From Ustilago trichophora (Eukaryota > Basidiomycota > Ustilaginomycetes > Ustilaginales > Ustilaginaceae): a stretch of 64,000 nt of DNA. Position 1 is the stretch's first letter. Every line of letters begins with the position of its first letter. The stretch is taken from contig OOIN01000016.1 of assembly GCA_900323505.1 (NCBI GenBank), positions 744,001-808,000 of the forward strand, written 5' to 3'. The notes under the pieces are model-generated. The model was not told where the DNA came from. It searched no databases and was given only the letters and a program-made list of their open reading frames with translations. Shown here piece after piece: positions 43,403 to 53,716 of the stretch. A program made the position numbers and the translations under genes.

Positions 43403-44375
43403 GAATAATTTTACAGCCCGAGTTTCTTTATTTGATTACTTGAACTATACATTCCAAGCAAACCCCATTTGAATAGTGCCTAGTTGACCAATCTGAATGT
43501 GTTGAACAAGCAGTGACACATCCTGTGAGTAGCTTGATCGCTGACATCATTCATCAGCTGTCTCTCATTCATCTTCATCATGCCAGACTCTGCCAACCAG
43601 GCTCCGACACTGTGCCATGACTTCAGTACAGTCTATGGTTGCCGCAATCCCACAAGTATTGGTCCAATGACATCTCTAGAATGGATGCTGGCTTAATCAG
43701 ACTGCTTGCATCCTCGAGGAACTAGAGAACCATTTCCTCAAACTCAGGGTTCTCCAAACCTGCTTCTGGTGCATAAGACCCACATCAAGAATCTAGGTCC
43801 CAAGATTTGGGGTTTTCACTCTCAGTTCAAGCAACTCATATGACAGATACTCAGAGTTAGGCCTATGATCCCTGACACTGTGCATCACATTTTGCAGTAG
43901 TGTAAATCCATCTGAATTGCTATAACAGATGCATATTTTGGAGCAGAGCACAATTCCAGTGTTTCCTCCAATATAGGACCCTGAAAGCATGGAAGCTACT
44001 CCAGGCGCTCACAGTCTGCACCATGCACAAGGCCTGGGAGTGATTTGGCAATGGTGTCGAGTGTCTTGACAGGCACAGACTTTGCCAGGTGCTGAGAAAT
44101 AGACCGATAGATTGACTCTGAAAAGGAAGGCATTTTGGTTGCTACTACCTTCAACAGCAAACACGTCACCAGCCTTTGCTGCTGAACCAGAACAATAAGA
44201 AAAACTTGTCTGTGGAAAGCATCTAAAAATACAGTACGAGTCAGCTCAAGAATGAGTTCAACAGGAAAAAGAAATTACGAAGGAAGAAGAATTTTGATTT
44301 GTTCCGGGGCTTGCAGCCCCGCACCCTGGCGCCTGGCGGGGGAGCCAGACGCTGCTGCTTTGATCCAATGTCAGG
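43403..44375. other. CpG-depleted AT-richer island between convergent genes
   Basis: The spacer between FMP27 and the 2187-residue gene has unusual composition. From 43441 to 44220 I count only about eight CpG dinucleotides in 780 bases, and none between about 43720 and 44005, while flanking coding sequence is CpG-rich. TG and CA are abundant. No intact gene, terminal repeat or tRNA is seen. A GC-rich hairpin cluster follows at 44306-44356. The composition suggests an old repeat subject to cytosine deamination (RIP-like or methylation-driven). Confidence 0.6.
44306..44356. repeat. GC-rich hairpin cluster downstream of the orphan gene
   Basis: GGGGCT-tgc-AGCCCC (44306-44320) is a perfect 6-bp hairpin. 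An overlapping CCCCGC ... GCGGGG pair and a CTGGC ... GCCAG pair follow up to 44348. The cluster lies just 3' of the minus-strand stop codon at 44376, so it could fold in that transcript's 3' UTR. Confidence 0.6.
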
Positions 44376-47300
44376 TCAAGTGTATGCCTCGCCCTCGCCA
44401 ACAGTAGCAGCGGTAGTGTTGACCCCGCGACCGAGCAAAGCCTGCTGGTTCAATAGCGTATAGATCTCGGCTTCTACCCTGCTTCTGTGGCTCTCAATGT
44501 CGTCCGCATCCAGCACCATCTCCTTTGACCAGCTGGAGAGAGGTCTTCCCTCTCCCGCCATTCCGACACCTGCTGCTGCCTCGTTCTCATTCTCGCCGAC
44601 GCCAGAAGACAGGGCTCCGTGGTTGGGAGCAAGGCTTGCATCCAGTGAATGAGCCGGTGGTGCGATTTGGAACTCGAACTTTGCCGAGTCCTTTCCTCGC
44701 GCTAGGACGTTGAGAAGGGATGCTAGCTGGGCGTCGTTGTGATACACGATGCGGGTGGGTGATGCCATCTTATCGGTTGCGTCATTGCGATCCAGTGACT
44801 CATCGTGAAGTTCTGAGCCGTGGGCCGGCGGAGGATTAGCCAGCTCGAAAACATCCTGTTGCACTCCGTTTTGTGCATGTGCGCGAGCGAGAGAAGACGG
44901 AAGATCGGGCAGTGGCAGTTCGCCCTTGTCAAAGGAGAAGCTCTTCCTATGAGCACCGCCGTTGCTGGGACGAGTGAAAAAGGATCGCGAATCGTCATCC
45001 GTCAATCCTGCGGGTGTACGGAACAAACCACCGCTACCATGACCATCCTCTTCTTCACCTTCGGCAAAAGCGGGGTTGCTGCTCTCGCTGAAAGTGCGTG
45101 TGTGACGAGGGTTGAAGTCGGAATACACACTCTCACGATCGGCTAGACCGGCAATGACCTGCCATACAACGCTGCCATCTGCTCGCTCGGTGACTTCGAT
45201 ATGTCTCCTCGGCTCGGCGCGGGTGTTGGGCAGGACAGACTTGCGAGCGTCTGACGAGGGGCTGCCGAATTCGATGCCTTCTCCGGTGGTGCCAATGTAC
45301 ATGTCGTACAGGCTGCCCGCATAGGAGCTTTCGACTCTACTGGCACGGTTGGATTTATCGCCCACGGTGTCTGGGTGGAGGGTTTGGCGCGAGCTCAGGG
45401 TCGACATCATTCCTTCACCCTCACGCTCGCCCTCTGCTTCGGTGGTGCCATTCGTCTTGTCGGAGGGGAGAGAGGCGTTGTCAGCCGCAGCGGGTGGGTC
45501 GTGGCTCGAGGTCGGGGTGGGGATGGGTTCGTCTTCCGCTGCTGCGAAACGGCGCGATTTGCGAGACGAGGCAAAGAGGGAGCGCCGGTGCGGATCAGAG
45601 AAATCGATGCCGGCGGGGATGATGATGGTGCGTCTGACAATGGTATCCCGAAGCGACTTCCGAGCGTTGGCTTTGGTGCTCAAACTGGTTCTGGTGCTGC
45701 TGTTGTTGAGGGTGGGTTCTGCCAGCGCTGCTGCAGCAGCGAGAGGCGATTCGGCAAGTGTAGCGGCGGCGACATCGGCGGGGAGGGTAGAGTCCGCCCC
45801 ACCGAGTGTCAAGTCACCCTCCTCTCCACTCTCGGCTTCGGCTGGGGGTAGGGATGCGGGTCTGGGCGTCACTGACTCGTCATCCTCCTCAGCCACTGCT
45901 ACTGCCGCTACTGGTGCGAGCGTCGCGCCCTCGTCCCAGCTGTAATCCATCCTTTCGGCATGATGCTCCAACGTGGTGTCCGTCGAAACCTCCTGCGGCA
46001 CGACCAACTCATCCGCATCAGCGACAGTCACCAAACCCGAACCCTGCTCCTGGGCCGCCCTCTCCTCCGGGCTCCTCCCGATGATTGCGGTGGGAATGTA
46101 GCCAGGATCGCCAGGCATGATCACCTCAGATTCGCGCTTGAGCACGATCGGCGTGCGCTTCTTCTTGCCTTTATTGCGCGGCAAGCTAGTCGAGTCGATG
46201 GGCAAAGTATACACGGGCGATGCGGGAGAGCGGATACTGCTCTCTCTATCACCGGACACGGTTGATGGCATCCTGGGCAGCGTCCATGGGGTTGATCTCT
46301 CGACCTGGGGCAGGACGGGTGTTTGTGGCGACATGGGCGGCGGCGGTTGCGAGAACTGCTGCTGTTGTGGCTGATATGGGTGCTGCTGCTGCTGCTGTGA
46401 GATGCTTTCCGCAGCGCCACGGGCGTTGGCACTAAGCTCAGCCGGGAAAGGCTCGATTGTTGCCCCACCAAAACCTTGGTCTGCACTTTTACCTCTCTTG
46501 ATCTTGGAAAAGAGTCTGGACAGGCTTCCGCCGTTGGCACCGCCGTTCATGTACGGATGGTTGGGATGTGTGCGATCCCCACTGCCGTTGCCCTGTTCAG
46601 TGGCAACAGAGGTGGCATCCACTCCAAAGCTTTCGTCTGGACTTGCTTCGTGACCAAACGAACTGGATCGTCTGCGGTGGAAGTAGCCGCTGCTCTTGCT
46701 CACACTGCCGCTCTGTGATGCACCAGAGGGACTGGCTTTGGAGTGGCCTCGCACGCTGTCTATGCCCATGTTGCCAATGCTGCCCCAGCCAGGGGATCGA
46801 ATCGAGCGCTTGCTGCCCTTGGCCGGTGCGGGGGTGTCGAGTGAGTTCGGGATCTGAGTCGCATGATCCAGCTTCTGCGTAGTGGAAATAAGCTGGGGCG
46901 AAGAAATCTGCTTGCTGACCTTCTTGAACGACTTCTTGCGCGAGATGCTCTTGGTACGGAATGGCGGGGTGGGCACACTACCGTCGTCTGTACCTTTGAG
47001 CGCTCGAGTGGCTGCACTAGTCTGCGCAGCAATGTCATCTAACAACCGAGTAGGGTCTGATCCTGGGTATGCAAGTGGCGAACCTGGACTTGCTGTGGCA
47101 AAAAGGTCAGGGGTCATAGCGCCCTGCTGTGGACCATAGCGGTTCCATACGTCCTCGGGAAGGTTCTGCACTGGGCTTCGTGGCGAGTGTCCAATGTCAT
47201 GTTCACTGGTCCTGCGAGGGAAGGTGAAGCCGTTACCACTGCGAAGCGAAGGGCTTGTGTATCCTACATTGAACGGGTGCTCTTGCACAGGGTTGGCAAT

Positions 47301-50300
47301 GGCAAATTGATCCTGATCAGCAGGCGAGTTAGGATCTTCAGCGATGGAGGAAGGCCTGAAAGGTGGCTGGCGAGGAATTCGAGACGCTTGATCGATCGCT
47401 TGCGAAAGTGAGAACGATTCGTGATTCCGATGCCCGATAGAGCTTCCGTTGAGCTCGAGCAAGCTGGGTAGACCGTTCAACGACCCATTGCGGCTGTGCA
47501 GAGGGGGCGAGGTGGGGCGATGGCTGGTGGTGACATCGTACATGACAGCTCGGGGGGAAAGAGGCGGATCGTGCGAGATGTTGCTAGACGGACTCCTGTG
47601 AAGCGGCGCGTCGTGATTCGCGTTTATCGACTTGCCAGTCGAGCCGCCGGCAAAGGCGAGACCCTCACCTGTTTGAACACTCGGAGCAGGCTTGCTCCAC
47701 TCTGATCCTGTACCGACAACGACATTGGGAGATGCAAGACCCTTTGACTTGGCCTCTACAAACTTTCGCTGCTGAAGATTGTCGTCAGCCTCAATGCGAG
47801 GAAGAGGCGGGATGACTTCGCCTCCGTTGGCCGTCTGGATCAGGCGGTCTTGGAAGTCAGCAATCTGGTCAAAGGTGATGCCCGTGCCAGCAAGACGCTG
47901 CTCAGCGATGCTGGGTGGGAAGTTGGACACTGGTCGCTCGGAGTGCGGCTCTGATGCCGATGCCATCCTCGCCCACAAATCCTCGTCCTCATTCGGGTCC
48001 GCTGAAACATCTTCAGCAGAAGCGCGAAGGCTTGTGGCATCCGTAGCTTTGATTCCGTAGACGGCCCGCCATCTTTCTGCCTGTTCTGGATCGGACGGCG
48101 GATTTGGCATGAGCCCATTCTCTTTGATTACAGGCTGGGCAGAGACCGTCTGCGATGGCTGCGAAGCAACGACGCCAGGCACGGGCGCAGGTCTCGGAGC
48201 ATACATCGAGGGCGAGAAGCCGTCCTCGGCTGACGAGACACGCGACGATTGCATCTGTGGTAGCTGTTTTGCGTTAGTCAGAGAAGCATTTCGCTGGTGG
48301 AGGCTAAGGCTAGTGGTGCCAGTCTCTGGAGAGCTGGTGGCTGCTGCACGGTCGCTGCCCGATGTGAAGGCGGCGAAACTCGGCACTTGAGGAGAAGCAA
48401 CGCTCTGATTTGTAGAAGCAGAGTTGCGCATGCTCTGAACACTCCTGAGCGCGTTCGAGGCGTCCATGACCGAGGTCTGCATTGGCTGTGGGCTCGGCTG
48501 ATTTGCCATCGAGTGCAGCGCTGCAGCAGCGGCAGGCGAGATGGCTGAGGGTGGCTTGAAACCGGATGCGTAGTCGTACATCGAAGCGTTGGAAGAGGGA
48601 GGAGGGAAGTAGCTGGGAGAACGAACGCTACGACTGAGCACGGGAGGAGGGCTCATGGCGCCAGACGATCTTCGCGAGGCAAGTCCGCCAAGAAGGCTAC
48701 CTTCAGAAGAGCCAGTGGTGGATCGAACGTGTTGCCTGTAATTGCGTCGCACACTGGATAGCGAGGGCTGCTCTCGAAGGTGAGGATGAGGCGCTATCGA
48801 TCTCGCGAGTGCAAGCTTGTCGGCCGACGACTTGCGGCTGTGTGTGCCCTGATACGCAGCAGATGGGCCAGTGAGGCTGGACCTCAGGGAGCCGGCGCTG
48901 ACGATGGAATCACCACGCGACAAGGTCGATTGAGCAGGACTGGCGAAATGCGCGCTGGTGTACATATCCGAAGTACGATCTGGGCGTGGAGGTGGATTCT
49001 GGCTGTCGGCAAACACTGACGAAGGCGGAGGTTGATCGTGCGAGCGCTGATTCGCGGCAGAATTGAATGCGTCGGTGCCTGTCATTGGGGCGTCTGCGTT
49101 TGCTGTTAGCTCTGCTTGGTCGAGCTCGTGGCCCTCGATGGTTGATGCTGTGGACACAATGCGAGAGGCCTGTGGGGGCACCTCTGTTGCTGTGGCAGTC
49201 GAGCTTCGATCCGAAGGGCGTGTGTGCGTCGACTCGGCCAAAGAATGGCCCGAGACGGAGAGATGCTGAAAGGGGGCAACCTCAAGCAGGGAGGAGGAAG
49301 CGGATGCTGATGCTTCAGCGCCATTACGGCCGTCTCGGACAGTCAGAGCACTGTCTGACGTGACCAGCGAGGGGAGATGAGTGGCGGTCTGGGACTGAGG
49401 CAGCTCAGGGACAAAGTCAGGATGCGCTCCTGGCAGCGAACCTGGCAGTGTGTCGGGAGAAAGCAGGGCAAGTCGACCTTCCTCGATATGTACGGCATCC
49501 AGAGTGGGCTGTGGGCCGGTGATTGTGAGATCCGCAGTCTCGTTGCTGCCATCCTCCTCGCCATCTTCAGCTCCAGATCCCTGCGCTTCGGCGCTCGAAG
49601 CAGCATTCTCAGAATCGGCTTGTCTTGCATCAGATGCACGGACTTGCGACAGAGCAGAAGCGAACGAGTTAGCATCGCTGTCAACGGACGACCTCTGCGC
49701 TTTGTGGTTGTTATCGGTGAAGGACCTACCGCCAACCTTTCCGGGCGAAGGGCCACGTTCAGAGGCAATGAGGCCAAACACCTCGTCAAGGGCCGTGCTG
49801 ACACGTTTGAAAGCCTCGGGAGAGAGGGTGGTGAGCAAGTTCGAGTCTTGCGAGGAGCGAGAGTGCGATGCGTTGTTGAGGCCTGGGACATCCAAGAGAG
49901 TCGTTGTGTTCGCTTTCTGGTGATCCTGCTGCATCACCGAGCTTGGTCTATCAATCTCGGTGTCTTCTGCCGCAACGAATCCTCCCGGCATCGGTGGCTC
50001 TTGGACGTGACTCGACGCCAGACGAAAGGTGCTGTCGTTTGAGAGTGGTTGTGAGTCCGTCGTCGAGGCTTCGGGAGTGGCCTCCTGAGACGACTCGAGA
50101 GCTGGATCCGATTTGTGAGAGGGTCGAGTGTCGTCTGTCTTTGAGTTCTTTCGCTCGCTCTTTGCTTTGCGGAAGTAAGCCTGATCCCGTTCAGCACTCC
50201 TACCGGTGAAGAGACTACCACCGGACCGCTTCGTGGGAGACCAGGCCGACGAGATAGCATCGCTTGAAGCATGCCCGTGACTGGACGACAGGTCGCCCAG

Positions 50301-50939
50301 GGTCTCGGCGAGACTGGAGAGCTTGTTGGCATTGGTGGTGGGCGTGGGTCCCCAAGAACCAAAGCCATCCGTACCGGCAGCATAACCGTTGCGCCACGAG
50401 TCGACGGCAGCAGCGGTGGCACTCTGCTCAAGGTCAAAGTCGCGACCCTCTGCACGAGCTTGTGCTTTGAGCTGTTCGATGATCTCGTTCTCCTCATCTT
50501 CTGTGAGAAAGTGAACGTGATTGGCCATACCGGAGCCGATGGCGATGTTGGCAGCTCTTGCACGGGCACGTTGAGCGCGAAGATGGGCACGCATTGCGTC
50601 GGGAGAGACGAGGGAGCCATCGGGTGCACGGAGGAGAGTGAATCTGCGAGTGAGATGGGGCATGATGAGCGATTGGCGGTAGTCGGAGGCTGGTGGGAGG
50701 ACGTGATCCAAGCTCTTTTGCTGGGATGCGGCTGCTGCTGCAGCTGTCGCTTGCTTCTGACGTTCATGGTACGAGGTTCGTGATGCGGCTGGCGCGGATG
50801 AGATGAAGATGCCGGGACGAGGAGGAAGCTTGGAGGTGGATGGGAAGCTCGAGTAGTCGGTGGGCGGTGGGGTGGAGGGATAGGCGTGTGCAGCGGCTGC
50901 AGCTTTCCTTTGTTGGCGCTTTTTGAACGGGTTGATCAT
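44376..50939 (-). CDS. Large, mostly disordered protein of unknown function
   Basis: I do not recognise this 2187-residue intronless gene. The first in-frame ATG is at 50939 (MINPFKKRQQRK). The only part that looks folded or conserved is the N-terminal 150 residues. It has a basic start, a Pro-rich stretch, then DYRQSLIMPHLTRRFTLLRAPDGSL and a helix MRAHLRAQRARARAANI, followed by HFLTEDEENEIIEQLKAQAR. Residues about 200-1950 are Ser/Pro/Thr/Gln-rich low complexity with no membrane segment or signal peptide. A Gln/Pro tract lies near residue 1515. The last 200 residues regain order, with VWQVIAGLADRES, RIVYHNDAQLASLLNVLARG and the C-terminal helix DIESHRSRVEAEIYTLLNQQALLGRG. The conserved ends suggest a real scaffold-type protein, possibly cytoskeletal or polarity-related, but that is a guess. 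Confidence 0.8.
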   Translation of the reverse strand: MINPFKKRQQRKAAAAAHAYPSTPPPTDYSSFPSTSKLPPRPGIFISSAPAASRTSYHERQKQATAAAAAASQQKSLDHVLPPASDYRQSLIMPHLTRRFTLLRAPDGSLVSPDAMRAHLRAQRARARAANIAIGSGMANHVHFLTEDEENEIIEQLKAQARAEGRDFDLEQSATAAAVDSWRNGYAAGTDGFGSWGPTPTTNANKLSSLAETLGDLSSSHGHASSDAISSAWSPTKRSGGSLFTGRSAERDQAYFRKAKSERKNSKTDDTRPSHKSDPALESSQEATPEASTTDSQPLSNDSTFRLASSHVQEPPMPGGFVAAEDTEIDRPSSVMQQDHQKANTTTLLDVPGLNNASHSRSSQDSNLLTTLSPEAFKRVSTALDEVFGLIASERGPSPGKVGGRSFTDNNHKAQRSSVDSDANSFASALSQVRASDARQADSENAASSAEAQGSGAEDGEEDGSNETADLTITGPQPTLDAVHIEEGRLALLSPDTLPGSLPGAHPDFVPELPQSQTATHLPSLVTSDSALTVRDGRNGAEASASASSSLLEVAPFQHLSVSGHSLAESTHTRPSDRSSTATATEVPPQASRIVSTASTIEGHELDQAELTANADAPMTGTDAFNSAANQRSHDQPPPSSVFADSQNPPPRPDRTSDMYTSAHFASPAQSTLSRGDSIVSAGSLRSSLTGPSAAYQGTHSRKSSADKLALARSIAPHPHLREQPSLSSVRRNYRQHVRSTTGSSEGSLLGGLASRRSSGAMSPPPVLSRSVRSPSYFPPPSSNASMYDYASGFKPPSAISPAAAAALHSMANQPSPQPMQTSVMDASNALRSVQSMRNSASTNQSVASPQVPSFAAFTSGSDRAAATSSPETGTTSLSLHQRNASLTNAKQLPQMQSSRVSSAEDGFSPSMYAPRPAPVPGVVASQPSQTVSAQPVIKENGLMPNPPSDPEQAERWRAVYGIKATDATSLRASAEDVSADPNEDEDLWARMASASEPHSERPVSNFPPSIAEQRLAGTGITFDQIADFQDRLIQTANGGEVIPPLPRIEADDNLQQRKFVEAKSKGLASPNVVVGTGSEWSKPAPSVQTGEGLAFAGGSTGKSINANHDAPLHRSPSSNISHDPPLSPRAVMYDVTTSHRPTSPPLHSRNGSLNGLPSLLELNGSSIGHRNHESFSLSQAIDQASRIPRQPPFRPSSIAEDPNSPADQDQFAIANPVQEHPFNVGYTSPSLRSGNGFTFPRRTSEHDIGHSPRSPVQNLPEDVWNRYGPQQGAMTPDLFATASPGSPLAYPGSDPTRLLDDIAAQTSAATRALKGTDDGSVPTPPFRTKSISRKKSFKKVSKQISSPQLISTTQKLDHATQIPNSLDTPAPAKGSKRSIRSPGWGSIGNMGIDSVRGHSKASPSGASQSGSVSKSSGYFHRRRSSSFGHEASPDESFGVDATSVATEQGNGSGDRTHPNHPYMNGGANGGSLSRLFSKIKRGKSADQGFGGATIEPFPAELSANARGAAESISQQQQQHPYQPQQQQFSQPPPPMSPQTPVLPQVERSTPWTLPRMPSTVSGDRESSIRSPASPVYTLPIDSTSLPRNKGKKKRTPIVLKRESEVIMPGDPGYIPTAIIGRSPEERAAQEQGSGLVTVADADELVVPQEVSTDTTLEHHAERMDYSWDEGATLAPVAAVAVAEEDDESVTPRPASLPPAEAESGEEGDLTLGGADSTLPADVAAATLAESPLAAAAALAEPTLNNSSTRTSLSTKANARKSLRDTIVRRTIIIPAGIDFSDPHRRSLFASSRKSRRFAAAEDEPIPTPTSSHDPPAAADNASLPSDKTNGTTEAEGEREGEGMMSTLSSRQTLHPDTVGDKSNRASRVESSYAGSLYDMYIGTTGEGIEFGSPSSDARKSVLPNTRAEPRRHIEVTERADGSVVWQVIAGLADRESVYSDFNPRHTRTFSESSNPAFAEGEEEDGHGSGGLFRTPAGLTDDDSRSFFTRPSNGGAHRKSFSFDKGELPLPDLPSSLARAHAQNGVQQDVFELANPPPAHGSELHDESLDRNDATDKMASPTRIVYHNDAQLASLLNVLARGKDSAKFEFQIAPPAHSLDASLAPNHGALSSGVGENENEAAAGVGMAGEGRPLSSWSKEMVLDADDIESHRSRVEAEIYTLLNQQALLGRGVNTTAATVGEGEAYT

Positions 50940-51695
50940 GATGGGCACCGTCTAGCGTAAGAGGATTGCTGAAAGAAGGAAGCAAAGGCAAAGGAGCAAC
51001 GAAGTGAAACACGTCACGAATAGTCGAAAGTCTGCATTTGGAGCCGGAAGGAAGCGTGAACGGTGAAAGTGTATGGATAGAACGAGATCAGGTAGCTCGC
51101 CGGATAGCTCGAGGTCGTAAAAGGCGAACGAGTGCGTAACCAAGAATCTAGTATCCGGAGGTCGAGTGAATAGTGTGCTCTAAGCTCTGGTGGAAGCACT
51201 CTAGACACGATTCATGCGAATGGACGCCGCGCTGTTGTACGAAATGTCGCGGCGCTGCAAGGGTCCAGTAGTGTCGATATACGGAAGCTTGTAGGATCAG
51301 TTGCAGATGGTTGGTATCGACGTCGAGTGTTGCGAGAGAGTAGTAAAGAGGTGGTGACAGATGGCCGAAGCGTTGTCGGACAAGTGGATGGAAAGAAAAG
51401 TGTCACAAGCTAATGCGAAGCGCCGGTTGCAAGCGGCTCTCTTTCTTTCTTTTTCTCTCTTTCCCTCCTCGCTCAACTTGCCAATTTTGACCAATATGCA
51501 CAGCACAGCACAGCCCAGCAACGGCAGCGGCAGCGGCAGCAGAAACACACGGGGCAACCGCTTTCACCCAAAAATTAAAGAAGAGAGTCGAGTAAATGAG
51601 CCTAAAAAACCAGACCAACCGGTTTTTAGCCGACTCGTATTTTTTTGAAAGTCGCCACTCTTCTGCGGATATCCTCTCAAAAGGAAGGAGGAGGG

Positions 51696-51713
51696 AAAAA
51701 AAAAAAAAAAAAA
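51696..51713 (+). repeat. A18 homopolymer
   Basis: Uninterrupted adenines upstream of the orphan gene. Confidence 0.95.
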
Positions 51714-52446
51714 GCACGAAAACGAGGCAACAATAATGCGCGACAAAAAGAGAGACACAGGACTTGTGACTTGTTTGAAGATCCCATCTGGAACAAGGCA
51801 TCTTCTGGCAACAACGACGAAACAAGCACGTGCCAGACCAAACAGCCAGCTAGCCTGCCGTTTTCGTAAGCCGATGATACAACGCCATCTCATTTGCCAC
51901 CGACCCCGAACACAATGGCCACAGTAAAACGCTGCGATTGTTTGAACCGGGGTTGCAATGATTGTGCATTGCTTTAGGCAACGAAAGGGTTCACATCCCC
52001 GACCATCGAGCAAAATTTCAATTCCGATTCCGAGGATCGGGCTGGGTTCGAAAGAGGAATCAAGAGATCTGGCCGATCTCGCAGCTTGGAATCGCCGATT
52101 TTTACTGACATGTCCAAATTTAGGATAAAGCAAGTCGCGAATCAGGCTGAAGTTGATATGGCGCTCGTGTCTGTCAAACAGCGCTGTCTGCCATGCAGAC
52201 ACCTAGGGTGCGAAAAGCTTGTCGACTCACTCGGCAATCACCCGACCTGTCCAATGGGCTTGTGTCGCCGACAGTGCACACCTTGTGCTTGCTCTCCTGT
52301 TGGTGTGTGTCGCATCTGCACTGCCCGTCTTGGTCTCGCACATTGCTCTCATGTACCTTTGGCCGTCTGTACGCAGCGTCTTGTCTCGATCCACCACGCT
52401 GCCGCTTCTCGATGACCTACTGCAGCTCGGATCTTGGACTCTGAAT

Positions 52447-52476
52447 CATCTAGAGCCTGAACATCTAGAGCCTGAA
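52447..52476 (+). repeat. Perfect 15-bp tandem duplication
   Basis: catctagagcctgaa occurs twice head to tail, at 52447-52461 and 52462-52476. Confidence 0.95.
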
Positions 52477-53716
52477 CGTGGCAATAAAGATGTCAGAGTC
52501 ACGCAGCTTGGCAGCCGACAACTGAGATTAGGAACTGATCCGTCAGAGACATAGGGTCCGGCAGGAGAAACATGGCAAGGCCGAGTACGTCTAGCATCTG
52601 TTTCATATCCGTGCTCGGAACAGCGACGGGCAGCCGTGTAAAGAAGTCCAACTAGCATGCACTAGCTCTGGAAACTGAAGCAAGCAGGTCGGGTGTAGAA
52701 TGTCATCCGTCTAAGAACTGCTTGGGACAATACTGTACTGAATTGAACTGTACCGTATGACGCAAATAAGTCTGTACGGCGTCTGCTAGCTGCAGTCCAG
52801 CTGACAAGCATTCGCCTGATCATACTGCGCAGCTTGCATGTTACATGTGGAGCAAATACTGTTCGTAGGTCTTCATCGCCGTCCGATTGGCTTGTCGGTC
52901 AACGTCGTGTGTATGCGTGTACATTCATTGTCCGGCCGGACTAGGCACTATCGTTGGACCTAGTCCGATGCGAGGCTTTCGTCTGTAACTTGGCGCGCTG
53001 ACACACATGTTCGGTTCTGCCGTAGCCGTATCAGCGCTCATCGTGCTTGAGCCACAGGCTCGAGTAAACCAGCACGACGGTTGAGTAACACATCTACCCT
53101 CCTTTGGATGTCTCCTTACCGCTGCTTTGGCGCTCAGTCCGTCCTCGTCCGTCATTTCAAGCCATCTACAACGGGCTCCGGTGCTGTGCCGGTGTTTGAC
53201 TTTGACATCCACTCCGACCTGCCAGCTTCAGCCAGCTGAACCCGAAAGATACTTAAGACCAACCCGTCTTGTTAACATCCTCCCCCTTCTCTCTTTCTTT
53301 CCTCAGCCTCGTCTCAGCCTCTTTGCTTTCCCTTGCCTTTGCGTTCGCTTCTCCAGCTCCTCGTTCCCGTTCTCAACCCAACTTCATACTATCTTTTTAC
53401 TTGTGTACCCTGGCGGTCACATTCCCCTTCCTCATCAGCAGACAAACACTTTTCTCTTTCTCTTTCACACATTCTTTATCGGTTTTCTGCTCCTTTCCGA
53501 CTTCTCCAGCATCACCAGCTTTCTTCCTCCATCGTTCATTTAGCTAAAGCCTTCCTGTGGAAGACTCATCTTTTTGAACAATCTACAAGCTTTGATCTCT
53601 TCTAGCTAGCCTAGTCCAGTTCGAGCCTTTCCCTCTAAATCTCTCTTCGCCCATCTCGTCACCCTACGGTCTACAAAACCCCCCCTCCCGGCTTCCACCA
53701 CCTAAATCTTACTGCC

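Larger units (their letters stand above)
50940..53716. other. 2.8-kb intergenic region between the orphan gene and the secreted precursor
   Basis: This is divergent promoter space. It contains an A18 run (51696-51713), a CAGCGG-type triplet stretch (51515-51541), a tandem duplication at 52447-52476, one TACTGTA heptamer (52731-52737) and a CT-rich leader (53280-53560) before the secreted-protein gene. Frames are short and without motifs. A tRNA-like sequence near 51941-52012 does not fold properly. Confidence 0.5.

Noticed and set aside
51941..52012. tRNA-like sequence (gggttcacatcccc on plus, ggttcaaac on minus)
   Set aside because: Both strands show parts of a T-arm and an anticodon-like stem. 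On neither strand do the acceptor, T and anticodon arms pair with normal spacing.
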